From the NCBI GenBank assembly GCA_958405565.1, contig CATYEN010000007.1, positions 1 to 64,000 of the forward strand: a DNA stretch of 64,000 nucleotides, read 5' to 3'. The translations under genes and the position numbers were made by a program. The notes below the pieces were generated by a model, which made no database searches, had not been told where the DNA came from, and saw nothing but the letters and a program-made list of their open reading frames with translations. The stretch comes from an uncultured Collinsella sp. Lineage in GTDB: Bacteria; Actinomycetota; Coriobacteriia; Coriobacteriales; Coriobacteriaceae. Shown piece by piece: positions 53,385 through 62,773 of the stretch. Numbering within the stretch: position 1 is the first letter of the stretch; the number at the start of each line of letters is the position of its first letter.

Positions 53385-53888
53385 ATGGAACTTCTGAAAA
53401 ACATCCGCGCGTACGAGGACGTGTACTTCGAGGACCCCGAAGAGAACCCCGACACGCCGCGCTTCCGCGTGTGGTTCGACGACAAGCACATCGAGGAGTA
53501 CCTGGCCAAGGTCGGCAACGCCATCGACCGCGCGCAGGCCAACGAGCAGATGGCCCGCGAGGCCGACACCCCCGAGAAGGCGGCCGAGGCCAACGCCGCG
53601 CAGGCCCGCCTCATGAAGCGCACCATCTCGACGTTCATCGGCACCGAGGGCTGGGAGCAGCTGCTCGCGTGGATGGGCGGCGACGAGGGCCCCATCGCGC
53701 CCGAGGAGAACATCCGCATCCTGGGCGAGGTCTTCGCCACGTTCCTCAACATGTTGGCGCGCCACGCGACCAGTGAGCAGCTGATGGCGTGCGGCCTTGC
53801 ATACAGCGAGCGCGCCGATCAGGTCCAGGCGCTCAACCGCGCCCAGCGCCGCGCCAAGGCCAAGCGCAAGAAGAAGGGCGGCAAGTAA
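53385..53888 (+). CDS. Tail assembly chaperone, 167 aa
   Basis: Acidic N-terminal part (MELLKNIRAYEDVYFEDPEEN), helical centre with FNMLARHATSEQLM-like segments and a basic Lys/Arg end (RRAKAKRKKKGGK). Position between tube and tape measure fits the gpG-type chaperone. Start set by GAAAGGGG upstream. The next gene overlaps by one base (TAATG). Confidence 0.7.
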   Translation: MELLKNIRAYEDVYFEDPEENPDTPRFRVWFDDKHIEEYLAKVGNAIDRAQANEQMAREADTPEKAAEANAAQARLMKRTISTFIGTEGWEQLLAWMGGDEGPIAPEENIRILGEVFATFLNMLARHATSEQLMACGLAYSERADQVQALNRAQRRAKAKRKKKGGK

Positions 53889-54544
53889 TGCTGCCAGCCG
53901 CGCTCACGGCCGAGCGGGTGCGGCTGCCCGACGGCACGAGCGCCACGCGCTACCCGTGGAACGGCGAGGAGGTGCTGGTGCGCGACGACGCGCTCACGAT
54001 CATCCGCGTCATCGAGGTGCTGACCGACGAGGGCAAGTCCGACGACCAGCGCCGAGACGAGTTCCTGGCGCTGTTCTTCGTGGACTGGGCGGACGCGTGG
54101 TGCGCATGCGACTACGACGCCGCCGAGTTCGTGCGGATGCGCGACGCGGCGGTATGGGACATGTGCGGGCTGGACCTGACCGGCAACCGCCCGCACGAAA
54201 CGCCTCTATGGGACCTTGAAGAAGACGCCGCGCGCATCCGCATCAGCTTCCGCCAGGCCTACGGCATCGAGTGGGACGAGGTGCGAGGGCGAATCAGCTT
54301 CGCCGAGTTCGTGGCGCTCGTCGGCGGATGCCCGCAGGACACGCCGCTCGGCGCCGCCATCCACTACCGCAACCCGGCGACCAAGCCGAAGCCAACCAAA
54401 TACAACAGGCAGGAGGTCGAGGCCTGGAACGCCGCCCACAAGGCGTTCGAACTCGGCAAAGGCCGCAGCTCACACGGCTCTGAGGAAGGAAGCGACGCGG
54501 CGATGCGCGATGTTTTCGCCGCGCTCAAGAGAGCGACGAGGTGA
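53888..54544 (+). CDS. Gp15-family tail assembly protein
   Basis: A 218-aa bacteriophage Gp15-type protein: ALTIIRVIEVLTDEGKSDDQRRDEFLALFFVDWADA and IRISFRQAYGIEWDEVRGRISFAEFVALVGG, the family signature of helical segments. It acts with the chaperone on the tape measure protein, whose start it overlaps by 4 bp. Confidence 0.8.
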   Translation: MLPAALTAERVRLPDGTSATRYPWNGEEVLVRDDALTIIRVIEVLTDEGKSDDQRRDEFLALFFVDWADAWCACDYDAAEFVRMRDAAVWDMCGLDLTGNRPHETPLWDLEEDAARIRISFRQAYGIEWDEVRGRISFAEFVALVGGCPQDTPLGAAIHYRNPATKPKPTKYNRQEVEAWNAAHKAFELGKGRSSHGSEEGSDAAMRDVFAALKRATR

Positions 54545-57237
54545 GCATGGACGGCAACGTCATCATCAAGGCGGTGCTCGACACCGTTGACGTATCCAAG
54601 AACATCAAGGCCCTGGAGCGAGACCTCCAGAGCATCTCCTGGAAGAACATAACCGAGGGCGACGAGAAGGCGGCGAAGCTTTCCTCCTCGTTCAAGAAGG
54701 CCGGCACTGCCGCCACGCTGACGCTCACCGCGCCCGTGGTGGCCGCCGGCAAGGCCGTGTTCGGCGTGGCCAGCGACTACGAGCAGGCCAACGCCCGCAT
54801 AGCCGCCGCGTTCGGCGTCTCCGGCGAGGAGGCGGAACGCTTCAGCGGCATAGGCAAGCGCATCTACGAGGGCGGCTGGGGCGAGTCCCTGGACGAGGTG
54901 AACGACGCCCTGATCCAGTGCAAGTCCACACTGCGCGACGTTTCCGACGAGGACCTGCAGACGGTCACCACCAACGCGCTCATGCTGTCGGACACCTTCG
55001 GCGCGGACGTGAACGAGTCCATACGCGGCACCAACGCCCTCATGGAGGGCTTCGGGCTGTCCGCCACCGAGGCCAGCGACCTGCTGACGGCGGGCATGCA
55101 GCGCGGCCTGAACTACACCGACGAGCTGGGCGACAACCTGAGCGAATACTCCGTGCGATGGGGCGAGGCAGGAATGAGCGCCAGCGAGTACTTCTCGCTG
55201 CTCGAAGCGGGCACGTCCAACGGCGCGTACAACCTGGACAAGGTGGGCGACTACCTCAACGAGTTCCTGACGGCGCTGTCCGACGGCCGCATGGAGGAGT
55301 CCATCGGCCAGTTCTCGGAAGGCACGCAGGAGGTCTTCGAGAACTTCAAGAACGGCAGCGCCACCGCCGAGGACATGCTGCAGGCGGTGCTGGGCGACCT
55401 GACGCAGATGCCAAACGAGTATGACAAGGCCGCGCTGGCCTCCACCCTGTGGTCCTCGCTGGGCGAGGACAACGCCATGGGCATGATCGAGTCCCTGGCG
55501 GGAGTGCAGGACAGCTTCGGCGACGTCGCCGGCGCTGCGCAGCAGGCCCAGGAGGCGGCATCGGACAGCTTCGCCGTGAAGTCGCAGGAGGCAATGCGCG
55601 AGCTGCAGGGCTCCATCGAGCCGCTGGGCGAGCCGCTGCTCAACATCGCCACCAACGTGGCGGGCGTCGTCAAGTCGTTCTCCGAATGGTTCGCCGGCAT
55701 CGGCGAGGGCGGTCAGACCGCCGTGCTCGTGATAGCGGGCATCGTCGCGGCGCTCGGCCCCGTGCTGTCCACCGTCGGCACCGTCATCGACACCGTGCCC
55801 AAGATAGGCGCGGCGTTCCAGACCGTCGGCAAGCTGGGCACCGGCGCGCTGGGGCTCATAGCCGCGCACCCCGTGATAGCGGCCATAGCGGCCATCATCG
55901 CCGCCGTGGTGCTGCTGTGGAACAACTGCGAGGAGTTCCGCGACGCGGTAACGGCAATCTGGGACGCGGTATGCCAGGCGTTCCAGGTCGCCGTGCAAGT
56001 CGCGGGCGAGGTGGCGCAGTCCGTCGGCGGGTTCTTCTCGCAGCTCGGCGAGACGCTTGGCGGAATCTGGGACGGGATATGCGCCACAGTTCAGGGGGCC
56101 ATAGAGGCCATAGCCGGGTTCTTCCAGGGGATGGCCGACACCGCCGCGAGCGTCTGGGACGGCATCTGCAACGTGGTGCAGGTGGCGGTCATGCTGCTAG
56201 GCGAGATATTGAACCTCGCTATAGAGGTGCTGCTCGCTCCCTGGACCTTCATCTGGGAGAACTTCGGCAGCCAGCTGAGCGCGGCGTGGGACGCCATATG
56301 CGCGGCGGTGGGCGCATACCTGGAGGCCGTGAGCCAGAACATCACCGCCGTGCTGACCGTCCTCTCCGAGTGGTGGTCCGCCGCCTGGGGCGCGATCAGC
56401 GCCGTGGCGAGCGCGGTGTGGGAGGCCATCAGCTGGGCGGTGTCGACCTACATCGCCGCCGTGCAGACGAACATACAGACGGTCCTCGGCATCATCCAGG
56501 TGGTGTGGAGCACGGTCTGGGGCGCGGTCAGCTCCACGGCATCCACCATATGGGGCGGCATCAGCTGGGCGATAGGCGCGGCCATAGACGCCATCAGCTC
56601 CACCATATCGGCGGTGCTGTCGGCAATTCAGGCGGTGTGGGACTCCATATGGGGTGCCGTGAGCAGCACGGCGTCGAGCGTGTGGAGCGGCATCAGCTCG
56701 ACAATATCCGGCATCGTGAACGGCATCCGCGACACGATCTCCAGCGTGTTCAACGCCGCCAAGGACACCGTGAGCAGCGTGTGGAACTCCATCAAGAGCG
56801 CCATCGAGACGCCGATACAGAACGCCCGCGACACCGTGCGCAACGTCATCGACTCCATCAAGGGGTTCTTCAACTTCTCGTGGTCGCTGCCCCACCTGAA
56901 GCTGCCGCACCTGTCCATCTCCGGCAGCTTCAGCATCGCCCCGCCGAGTGTGCCGCACTTCGGCATCGACTGGTACGCCAAGGGCGGCGTGTTCAACGGC
57001 CCCAGCGTCATCGGCGTCGGCGAGGCGGGCCCCGAGGGCGTGGTGCCGTTCAACGAGCGCGGCGCGCGCCCGCTGGCCGAGGGCATCGCCAAGCTGCTCG
57101 ACGGCAAGGGCGGCGCGGACCATGGCGACACAAACGTGACAATCAACCTGTACGCGACCGTGCGGGAGGAGGCCGACATCGAGAAAATCTCCCGCCAGAT
57201 AGCCAAGGAAATCAAACGGCAGGAGTGCTTCGCATGA
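54541..57237 (+). CDS. Tail tape measure protein
   Basis: An 898-aa protein, predicting a tail of roughly 130 nm. An N-terminal helical domain leads to ALVSDTFGADVNESIRGTNALME-type segments, then hydrophobic segments near residues 395-465 and a long stretch (about 480-740) of Trp-rich 11-12-residue repeats (IWDAVCQAFQ, VWSTVWGAVSS, IWGGISWAIG). The end has FGIDWYAKGGVFNGPSVIGVGEAGPEGVVPF. The start may be GTG 54541 or ATG 54547. Confidence 0.93.
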   Translation: MSMDGNVIIKAVLDTVDVSKNIKALERDLQSISWKNITEGDEKAAKLSSSFKKAGTAATLTLTAPVVAAGKAVFGVASDYEQANARIAAAFGVSGEEAERFSGIGKRIYEGGWGESLDEVNDALIQCKSTLRDVSDEDLQTVTTNALMLSDTFGADVNESIRGTNALMEGFGLSATEASDLLTAGMQRGLNYTDELGDNLSEYSVRWGEAGMSASEYFSLLEAGTSNGAYNLDKVGDYLNEFLTALSDGRMEESIGQFSEGTQEVFENFKNGSATAEDMLQAVLGDLTQMPNEYDKAALASTLWSSLGEDNAMGMIESLAGVQDSFGDVAGAAQQAQEAASDSFAVKSQEAMRELQGSIEPLGEPLLNIATNVAGVVKSFSEWFAGIGEGGQTAVLVIAGIVAALGPVLSTVGTVIDTVPKIGAAFQTVGKLGTGALGLIAAHPVIAAIAAIIAAVVLLWNNCEEFRDAVTAIWDAVCQAFQVAVQVAGEVAQSVGGFFSQLGETLGGIWDGICATVQGAIEAIAGFFQGMADTAASVWDGICNVVQVAVMLLGEILNLAIEVLLAPWTFIWENFGSQLSAAWDAICAAVGAYLEAVSQNITAVLTVLSEWWSAAWGAISAVASAVWEAISWAVSTYIAAVQTNIQTVLGIIQVVWSTVWGAVSSTASTIWGGISWAIGAAIDAISSTISAVLSAIQAVWDSIWGAVSSTASSVWSGISSTISGIVNGIRDTISSVFNAAKDTVSSVWNSIKSAIETPIQNARDTVRNVIDSIKGFFNFSWSLPHLKLPHLSISGSFSIAPPSVPHFGIDWYAKGGVFNGPSVIGVGEAGPEGVVPFNERGARPLAEGIAKLLDGKGGADHGDTNVTINLYATVREEADIEKISRQIAKEIKRQECFA

Positions 57238-57947
57238 TATACAACGGCTTCGACTTCGCGCCGTGGTTCGACACCCGGCTCGTGACCCGCTCGCTGCTGC
57301 CCGAGTACGAAATCGCCACGCGCGACGTGCCCGGGCAGCCCGGCTCGCGCTTCATGCGCGCAGAGCTGAAACCCCTGACGATAGACGTGGCGGCGGCCTG
57401 GAGGGCGCGCCCCGCCGACGATATGGCGGTCCTTCGCCGCCTCATGGCCTCGCGCCTGTTGTGCCTCAAGGAGGCCGAGCTGTGGCTGGACGACGAGAGG
57501 CACCTGGGCCTGCGCTACATGGCCGTGCTGACCTCGCCGGGCGCGCTCGACACGTTGTGGCACACCGGCGAGGCCACGCTGACGTTCACGGCATACGACC
57601 CCGTGGCCTACGGGGCCGAGGGGCGCGCAACCGTGTCGGGCACCTCGGGCGTGCAGGTGGGCGGGACGTTCCGCACCTACCCCACCGTGACCGTCAGGCC
57701 CGGCGGCAGCACGTCGGCGCTGCGGCTGACGAACATGGGCACGGGCGAGTTCGTGCAGATCGACAAGGCGGTGACGGCATCGAGTGAGGTGGTCATCGAC
57801 ATGGCCGCCCCGCAGGCCACGGTGGACGGCAGCCCCGCGCCCGTGACCTTCGAGAGTGACTTCTTCCCGCTGGAGCCGGGGGCCAACAGCCTCAAGCTGT
57901 CCAGCGGCACCGCGACGATACAGTGGACGGAAAGGTACGCGGGCTGA
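57234..57947 (+). CDS. Distal tail protein (Dit)
   Basis: A 237-aa siphovirus Dit: MIYNGFDFAPWF at the N-terminus, the family's DLPGQPGSRF-like DVPGQPGSRFMRAE, and YMAVLTSPGALDTLWHTGEATLTFTAYDPVAYG. It forms the hub between the tail tube and Tal. Start overlaps the tape measure stop by 4 bp. Confidence 0.88.
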   Translation: MIYNGFDFAPWFDTRLVTRSLLPEYEIATRDVPGQPGSRFMRAELKPLTIDVAAAWRARPADDMAVLRRLMASRLLCLKEAELWLDDERHLGLRYMAVLTSPGALDTLWHTGEATLTFTAYDPVAYGAEGRATVSGTSGVQVGGTFRTYPTVTVRPGGSTSALRLTNMGTGEFVQIDKAVTASSEVVIDMAAPQATVDGSPAPVTFESDFFPLEPGANSLKLSSGTATIQWTERYAG

Positions 57948-60499
57948 TGATTCTGTGGGCATGCGACCGCTGGGAGGCGTACAAGGGACCCATCAAGACG
58001 CTGTTCGAGTGCGAGGACACGCGCGAGGTCAACGGCGAGAACGCCCTGAGCATCACAACGCTGGCGCGCCTGGACAAGGGCGACCGCCTGGTGTGGCGCG
58101 ACCTCAAGGGCCGCTGGCACGAGAACATCGTGGACGGCGTGGAGGAGGAGCGCGCGAGCGCGGGCATCCTCTACACGTACTACTGCCCGACCTCGGCGCA
58201 AATCGAGCTCCTGGGCGACTACCTGGAGGACAAGCGCCCCTACGACGTGAGCGCCTACGCCGCGCTGGCCTCGGCGCTGTCCTCCTCGCGCTGGCAGGTC
58301 GGAACCGTGGCCGACCTCGGGCAGGCCGGCACGAACTTCTACCACACCAACGCATGGGCGGCCATCCACGACGTGGCAGACACTTGGGGCGGCGAGCTGT
58401 CGTTCGAAATTCAGGTGAGCGGCACCAAGGTGACCGCACGCCGCGTGTGCATGGCCAAGCAGGTCGGCGAGGACAACGGCAAGCGTTTCACCTACGCCAA
58501 GGACCTCGTGAGCGTCAAGCGCAGCGTGGACGAGGGCAACGTGTGCACGGCCCTGTACGGCTACGGCAAGTCCCTGCAGACCGCCGACAAGGACGGCAAC
58601 CTGACGGGCGGCTACGACCGCAAGCTGACCTTTGGCGACGTGAACGGCGGGCGGAACTGGGTGGGCAGCGCCGACGCGCTGGCGCGCTGGGGACGGCCCG
58701 ACGGCAAGGGCGGCAAGGCCCACGTGTTCGGCGACGTGGAGTTCTCCGACTGCGAGGACGCCGCCGAGCTGAAGAAGCTCACCGAGGCGCAGCTGGCGCA
58801 GTCGTGCGTGCCCACCGTGTCCTACACCGTGGACGCCACGGCGCTTGCGCGCGCCGGCGAGGGCTTCGAGGGCGCGGACGAGGGCGACCTGGTGACCGTG
58901 GTGGACAAGGTGTACGACCCGCCGCTGCGCGTGCGCACCCGCATCACCAAGGTGGTGGAGGACCAGCTGCGCCCCGGCGAGGTCACCTACACGTTCGGCA
59001 ACTACCAGACCGTGGCCGAGCTGATGGCCGCCCAGAAGTCCAGCGCAAAGAGAACGGCTTCGAGCATCCGCGCCACCGTGGCCGACGCGGTAAACGCGTC
59101 CAACAAGGCATCGACCGGCAAATGGGGCGAGAGCCTGGCGGCCTCCGAGAAGCGCCAGGAGGCGTTCGCCAGGGAGCAGGGCGGCGCGGCCAAGGACTAC
59201 GCCGACGAGGTGAAGGATGCGCTGGACAAGGCCCTCAAGGAGTACGCCGACAACGGGGACACCACCCTAGAGGAAGCCCTCAAGAAGTATTCCGACGACG
59301 GCAACCTGTCCCTTGAGGAGGTGCTCAAGCTCTACACCGACACCACGGTGGAGCAGAGCGAGAGCGTGCTCAAGAAGATAGACGAGGCCAACAAGGAGTA
59401 CCTGGAAGGCATCACCGGCTCGCTGGACGAGCGCCTGACGAGCGCCGAGGGCGAGGTTGAGGGCTTGCAGAACCAGCTCGACCAGCTGCCGACGGATATC
59501 CGCAAGAAAATCGTGGAAATGCTCAACAGCGAGATAAACACCACGGGCGGCTGGGTGTACGAGGAGCCCGGCCAGGGCATCCTCGTGTACGACAAGAAGC
59601 CGGAGAACGCGACCAAGTGCGTGAAGATAGGCGGCGGCGTCATCGGCGTGGCCAACTCCAAGTACTCCAGCGGCGCGTGGAAGTGGCGCACGGCCATCAC
59701 CGGCGACGGCGTGACCGCCAACGAGCTGACCACGGGCCGCATCAAGGGCGGCAACTCGTACTGGGACCTCGACAGCGGGGCCTTCTATCTGCGCGACGGC
59801 TCCATCTTCATGACGGACGGCAACGGCAACAGGGTCTACATCAACGCCACCAACGGCTTCCAGATATACGACAAGAACGGCTCCATCATCGCGGGCACCG
59901 TGCTGGTGGGCAGCACCTCCATGTTCCGCTGCAACATGGTCGGCACGTCGTCAACCAACTACATCACCACCGGCACGACGACGAACAACCACCCGGGAGC
60001 GTCGTTCGTGAACGGCTCGACCGAGTACTGCACCATCGAGGCCGTCCACGCGAAGGACAGCCCCACGGCAAGCTCGACCGACGGCGTGGGCATATCCACC
60101 TGCGGCTACGGCTTCCTGGCAGTCAACCGCTACTACCGCCAGACGTGGCTGACAACCCCCTACTACGCGGGCTACATGAGCCATCCCGACGAGCAGCTGT
60201 ACATGAAGAGCGGCAACAGCAACGCGGGCGGCTCGGCGTACGTGAAGCTGCAGGAGAGCTCCAACAACTACGTGTACCTGGATAGCAGCCGCGCAGACAT
60301 TGGGTCGTCGGGCACCGCCAGGATACTCGCCCCGAAGTTCGCCATAGGAACCAGTCCGAGCAGCGGCGGCACCTACGGGTACACGGGCTCCACGCAGTTC
60401 ATCGGGTGCATCACCAACAACGGCAACAACTGGACGTGGGGCACCATCAACGTGGTGAACGGAATCATCACCGGCATGAGCAGCATCACGGGAAACTAG
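57947..60499 (+). CDS. Tail tip protein (Tal/prophage tail endopeptidase type)
   Basis: An 850-aa hub protein. Residues 1-375 carry the Tal/Prophage_tail pattern (YNPRSAQIELLGDYLEDKRPY-like, GTNFYHTNAWAAIHDVADTWGGELSFEI). A coiled coil region follows (about 380-520). The end (about 530-850) is beta-rich and resembles a fibre tip, with YDKNGSIIAGTVLVGSTSMFRCN. It attaches the tail to the receptor-binding proteins. ATG 57947 overlaps the Dit stop (TGATG). Confidence 0.85.
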   Translation: MILWACDRWEAYKGPIKTLFECEDTREVNGENALSITTLARLDKGDRLVWRDLKGRWHENIVDGVEEERASAGILYTYYCPTSAQIELLGDYLEDKRPYDVSAYAALASALSSSRWQVGTVADLGQAGTNFYHTNAWAAIHDVADTWGGELSFEIQVSGTKVTARRVCMAKQVGEDNGKRFTYAKDLVSVKRSVDEGNVCTALYGYGKSLQTADKDGNLTGGYDRKLTFGDVNGGRNWVGSADALARWGRPDGKGGKAHVFGDVEFSDCEDAAELKKLTEAQLAQSCVPTVSYTVDATALARAGEGFEGADEGDLVTVVDKVYDPPLRVRTRITKVVEDQLRPGEVTYTFGNYQTVAELMAAQKSSAKRTASSIRATVADAVNASNKASTGKWGESLAASEKRQEAFAREQGGAAKDYADEVKDALDKALKEYADNGDTTLEEALKKYSDDGNLSLEEVLKLYTDTTVEQSESVLKKIDEANKEYLEGITGSLDERLTSAEGEVEGLQNQLDQLPTDIRKKIVEMLNSEINTTGGWVYEEPGQGILVYDKKPENATKCVKIGGGVIGVANSKYSSGAWKWRTAITGDGVTANELTTGRIKGGNSYWDLDSGAFYLRDGSIFMTDGNGNRVYINATNGFQIYDKNGSIIAGTVLVGSTSMFRCNMVGTSSTNYITTGTTTNNHPGASFVNGSTEYCTIEAVHAKDSPTASSTDGVGISTCGYGFLAVNRYYRQTWLTTPYYAGYMSHPDEQLYMKSGNSNAGGSAYVKLQESSNNYVYLDSSRADIGSSGTARILAPKFAIGTSPSSGGTYGYTGSTQFIGCITNNGNNWTWGTINVVNGIITGMSSITGN

Positions 60500-60520
60500 A
60501 CCAGCGAGAGAGGAAACGGA

Positions 60521-60841
60521 ATGTTCTACCACCTTGTGCAGCAGCCCGAAGCGCCACAGGCGCTCGACGGCGCGCCGAAGCCGCCCGAGGCGCTTCCGGT
60601 GTTCGAGTGCATCAGCGACCCGGCCACGGCGCGGGCCATCGTGGAATCGGAAGACGTGTTCGAGTTCGACGGCAAGGGCGGCTTCACGCTCGTGTCCAGC
60701 CCCGTGGCCGTCATGGACGCGGAAGGCGGCGAGGCCAACGCCGTGGACTTCTCGGCGCTCACCGACGAGGAGATATGCGGGGTCCACAGAGCGCAGCCCG
60801 GCGACATGTTGCGGACACTTGCGCCCGAAGGGAAGGAGTGA
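60521..60841 (+). CDS. Hypothetical baseplate protein, 106 aa
   Basis: Starts MFYHLVQQPEAPQAL after AGAGAGG. A small mixed protein with VESEDVFEFDGKGGFTLVS and a Cys near the end. Position in the baseplate cluster suggests a small structural or assembly role. No family seen. Confidence 0.6.
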   Translation: MFYHLVQQPEAPQALDGAPKPPEALPVFECISDPATARAIVESEDVFEFDGKGGFTLVSSPVAVMDAEGGEANAVDFSALTDEEICGVHRAQPGDMLRTLAPEGKE

Positions 60842-60844
60842 GGC

Positions 60845-61747
60845 ATGGCAACGCACGAGCTTACGCTCAACCTCAAGAAGACCAACATAGCGCCGCCCGT
60901 CATCACCGTGCACCAGGGCGACAGCGCCGAGGTCCTGAAGGCCGCCATCTACGACGGCGACAAGAAGGCGGCCCTGACGGGCTGCAAGGTACACCTCATG
61001 GCCGCGAAGCCCGACCACACCTACGTGGAGCAGCAGTTCACGGGCATCAGCGACAACGTGGCCACCGTGACCGTCAACCCCGCCGTCTTCGGCGTGGCCG
61101 GGCTGCTCAAGGTGTGCTACGTGCGCGTGCGGAACGCGGCGGGGCTGGACGCCACCACCGAGAACGTACTGGTGAACGTGCTGCCATCGGCGAGCGCGTC
61201 GGGCGAGATATCCGGCCCGTACGTCGATGCGGTGGAGGCGATCATCGCGAACCTCAAAGGGCAGCTAGCCGACGTGAGCGCGCTGAACGCGCAGATGCAG
61301 AAGGCCGAGGCCTCCCGCGCGAGCGCGGAAAACCAGCGCGCCGCGAACGAGAAGGCACGCCAGACCGCCGAAACCAAGCGCGCAGAGGCCGAGAAGAAGC
61401 GCGCCACGGCGGAAAGCGCCCGCGTCACCGAGGCGGCGCAGCTGAAGACGGCCTCGCAAGCCGCCACGGCTGCGGCAAACGGCGCGGCCTCGAACGCCGA
61501 CGCGGCGGCCAACACCGCCCTGCAGATAGCCAACAGCGTGGCGCAGGGCAGCGCGGGCAGCTCGGACATGGCCAAGCAGAAGCAGCAGATAGCCGACCTG
61601 TACGGCAAGCTTGCCGACGTCACGAACGCGTTCATCTACGACGACGGCACCGTGTACTGCCCCGCCTCCAAGGCCAGCGCATCGGGCAGCACCGTCACGT
61701 TCGGGAGCACCTGCACGGCGTCCGGCACAACCCTCAACCTCAAGTAG
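60845..61747 (+). CDS. Baseplate upper protein-like (BppU-type), 300 aa
   Basis: The N-terminal 125 residues match the BppU pattern (LTLNLKKTNIAPPVITVHQGDSAEVLKAAIYDG…DHTYVEQQFTG). A long coiled coil (about 130-245) is rich in Ala, Glu, Lys and Arg. The end carries a small beta tip (NAFIYDDGTVYCP). BppU proteins connect the hub to receptor-binding proteins, so the next gene (the DGR target) is probably held by it. A gap of 12 bp separates them. Confidence 0.75.
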   Translation: MATHELTLNLKKTNIAPPVITVHQGDSAEVLKAAIYDGDKKAALTGCKVHLMAAKPDHTYVEQQFTGISDNVATVTVNPAVFGVAGLLKVCYVRVRNAAGLDATTENVLVNVLPSASASGEISGPYVDAVEAIIANLKGQLADVSALNAQMQKAEASRASAENQRAANEKARQTAETKRAEAEKKRATAESARVTEAAQLKTASQAATAAANGAASNADAAANTALQIANSVAQGSAGSSDMAKQKQQIADLYGKLADVTNAFIYDDGTVYCPASKASASGSTVTFGSTCTASGTTLNLK

Positions 61748-61759
61748 AAAGGCAACGAA

Positions 61760-62668
61760 ATGGCACAAGCGAAAACCCTGTCGGTGGGCGGCATCGGCTA
61801 CGAGGTCATCGACGATACCGCGCGCAGAAACGCGCAGACGGCGCTCAACAACGCCGAGTACAACCGCCAGGGCCAAATCGGCAAGTACGGCGGGCAGAAC
61901 ATCGCCACCATCCTGGCGGGAGAGATCGGCAGCGGCAGCGTGTACGACGCGCTGCACAAGCGAGCCGCCAACGGCAACTTCGCGGGCCTGCGCGTGGGCG
62001 ACTACCTGGACGTGCCGCTCGTGAGCGCATCCGCCGTCACCACCCAGCAATCTGTGCGGTTCCTGCTTGCCCACATCGACCCGTACCTCTACTGCGGCGA
62101 CAACAGCAGGGGCCACCATATCGCGTTCGTGGCGTCCGCCCCCGTGGCCGTGGCGAAGACCGCGGCCGGCGTGGCAAACGACAGCTTCCTGATGTGGAAC
62201 ACGACCAACACGAACCAGGGCACCGCCGACCGGAAATGCCCATACCCCAACAGCAACCTCAAGGCGTGGGAGACGGCCTTCGAGGCGTGCCTGCCCGAAG
62301 GGCTGACCAAGTACCTGCTGACCCAGCGCGTGCTGCTTGAGGAGCGTTACAGCGCCAGCGGCGCGCTCAACGACTCTAACTCGTGGAGCTGGCAGGATAT
62401 CGGCAAGGTGTTCTCGCTGTCCGAGATGGAGGTGTACGGCTGCCCGGTGTGGGGCACCAAGGGCTACAGCGTCGGCTTCGACTGCCAGTGGGACCTGTTC
62501 CGCGACACCGCGCACCGAATCAACGGAACTCGGTTCTATTGGTGGCTGCGTTCCGTCATGGGTGGCTCCTCGTCCTACGTGTGCTACGTCAGCGACTACG
62601 GCACTGCCACCTGCACCTCGGCGACGTACGTCTGGGTTCGCCCCCGCCCCGGCTTCCTCGTCGGCTAG
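61760..62668 (+). CDS. DGR target: receptor-binding protein with C-type-lectin-like variable end
   Basis: A 302-aa protein. The N-terminal 70 residues (LSVGGIGYEVIDDTARRNAQTALNNAEYN) look like an oligomerisation or attachment region. The rest is a DUF6273/C-type-lectin-like domain, typical of DGR targets: FYWWLRSVMGGSSS, then the variable loop, then YVWVRPRPGF. Variable codons encode residues 257-291 (T257, R258, F259, Y260, Y273, S278, D279, Y280, T282, T284, C285, T286, Y290, V291). TR-encoded Asn sits at nine of these. It should decide which host the phage binds. Confidence 0.9.
   Translation: MAQAKTLSVGGIGYEVIDDTARRNAQTALNNAEYNRQGQIGKYGGQNIATILAGEIGSGSVYDALHKRAANGNFAGLRVGDYLDVPLVSASAVTTQQSVRFLLAHIDPYLYCGDNSRGHHIAFVASAPVAVAKTAAGVANDSFLMWNTTNTNQGTADRKCPYPNSNLKAWETAFEACLPEGLTKYLLTQRVLLEERYSASGALNDSNSWSWQDIGKVFSLSEMEVYGCPVWGTKGYSVGFDCQWDLFRDTAHRINGTRFYWWLRSVMGGSSSYVCYVSDYGTATCTSATYVWVRPRPGFLVG
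62529..62657 (+). repeat. DGR variable repeat (VR)
   Basis: A 129-bp segment at the 3' end of the target gene aligning without gaps to 63268-63396 (offset 739). Fifteen of 27 template adenines are substituted here (to C, G or T); of the other 102 bases only two differ (62617 and 62631). The last 21 bp that are fully identical (62632-62652) are the likely IMH. It ends 11 bp before the stop codon. Confidence 0.95.
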
Positions 62669-62696
62669 CCAGCCGAGTGCTCTATACTTCTCTTTC

Positions 62697-62723
62697 GATG
62701 CGACCGCCTTGCGCGGTCGCATC
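62697..62723 (+). repeat. Hairpin downstream of VR
   Basis: Perfect 11-bp stem (62697-62707 and 62713-62723, GATGCGACCGC type) with a 5-nt loop, starting 40 bp after VR. DGRs often have a hairpin or cruciform just after VR that raises retrohoming. It could also be part of the terminator cluster. Confidence 0.6.
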
Positions 62724-62726
62724 CCT

Positions 62727-62751
62727 GCCCGCGCAGCGGGCCGTTTTTTTT
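62727..62751 (+). terminator. Terminator between DGR target and avd
   Basis: A 6-bp stem (62727-62732 and 62736-62741, GCCCGC type) and CG followed by eight T. It splits the tail operon from the retroelement operon. Confidence 0.8.
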
Positions 62752-62773
62752 GCCACTATTTCCGGGAGGTGCC

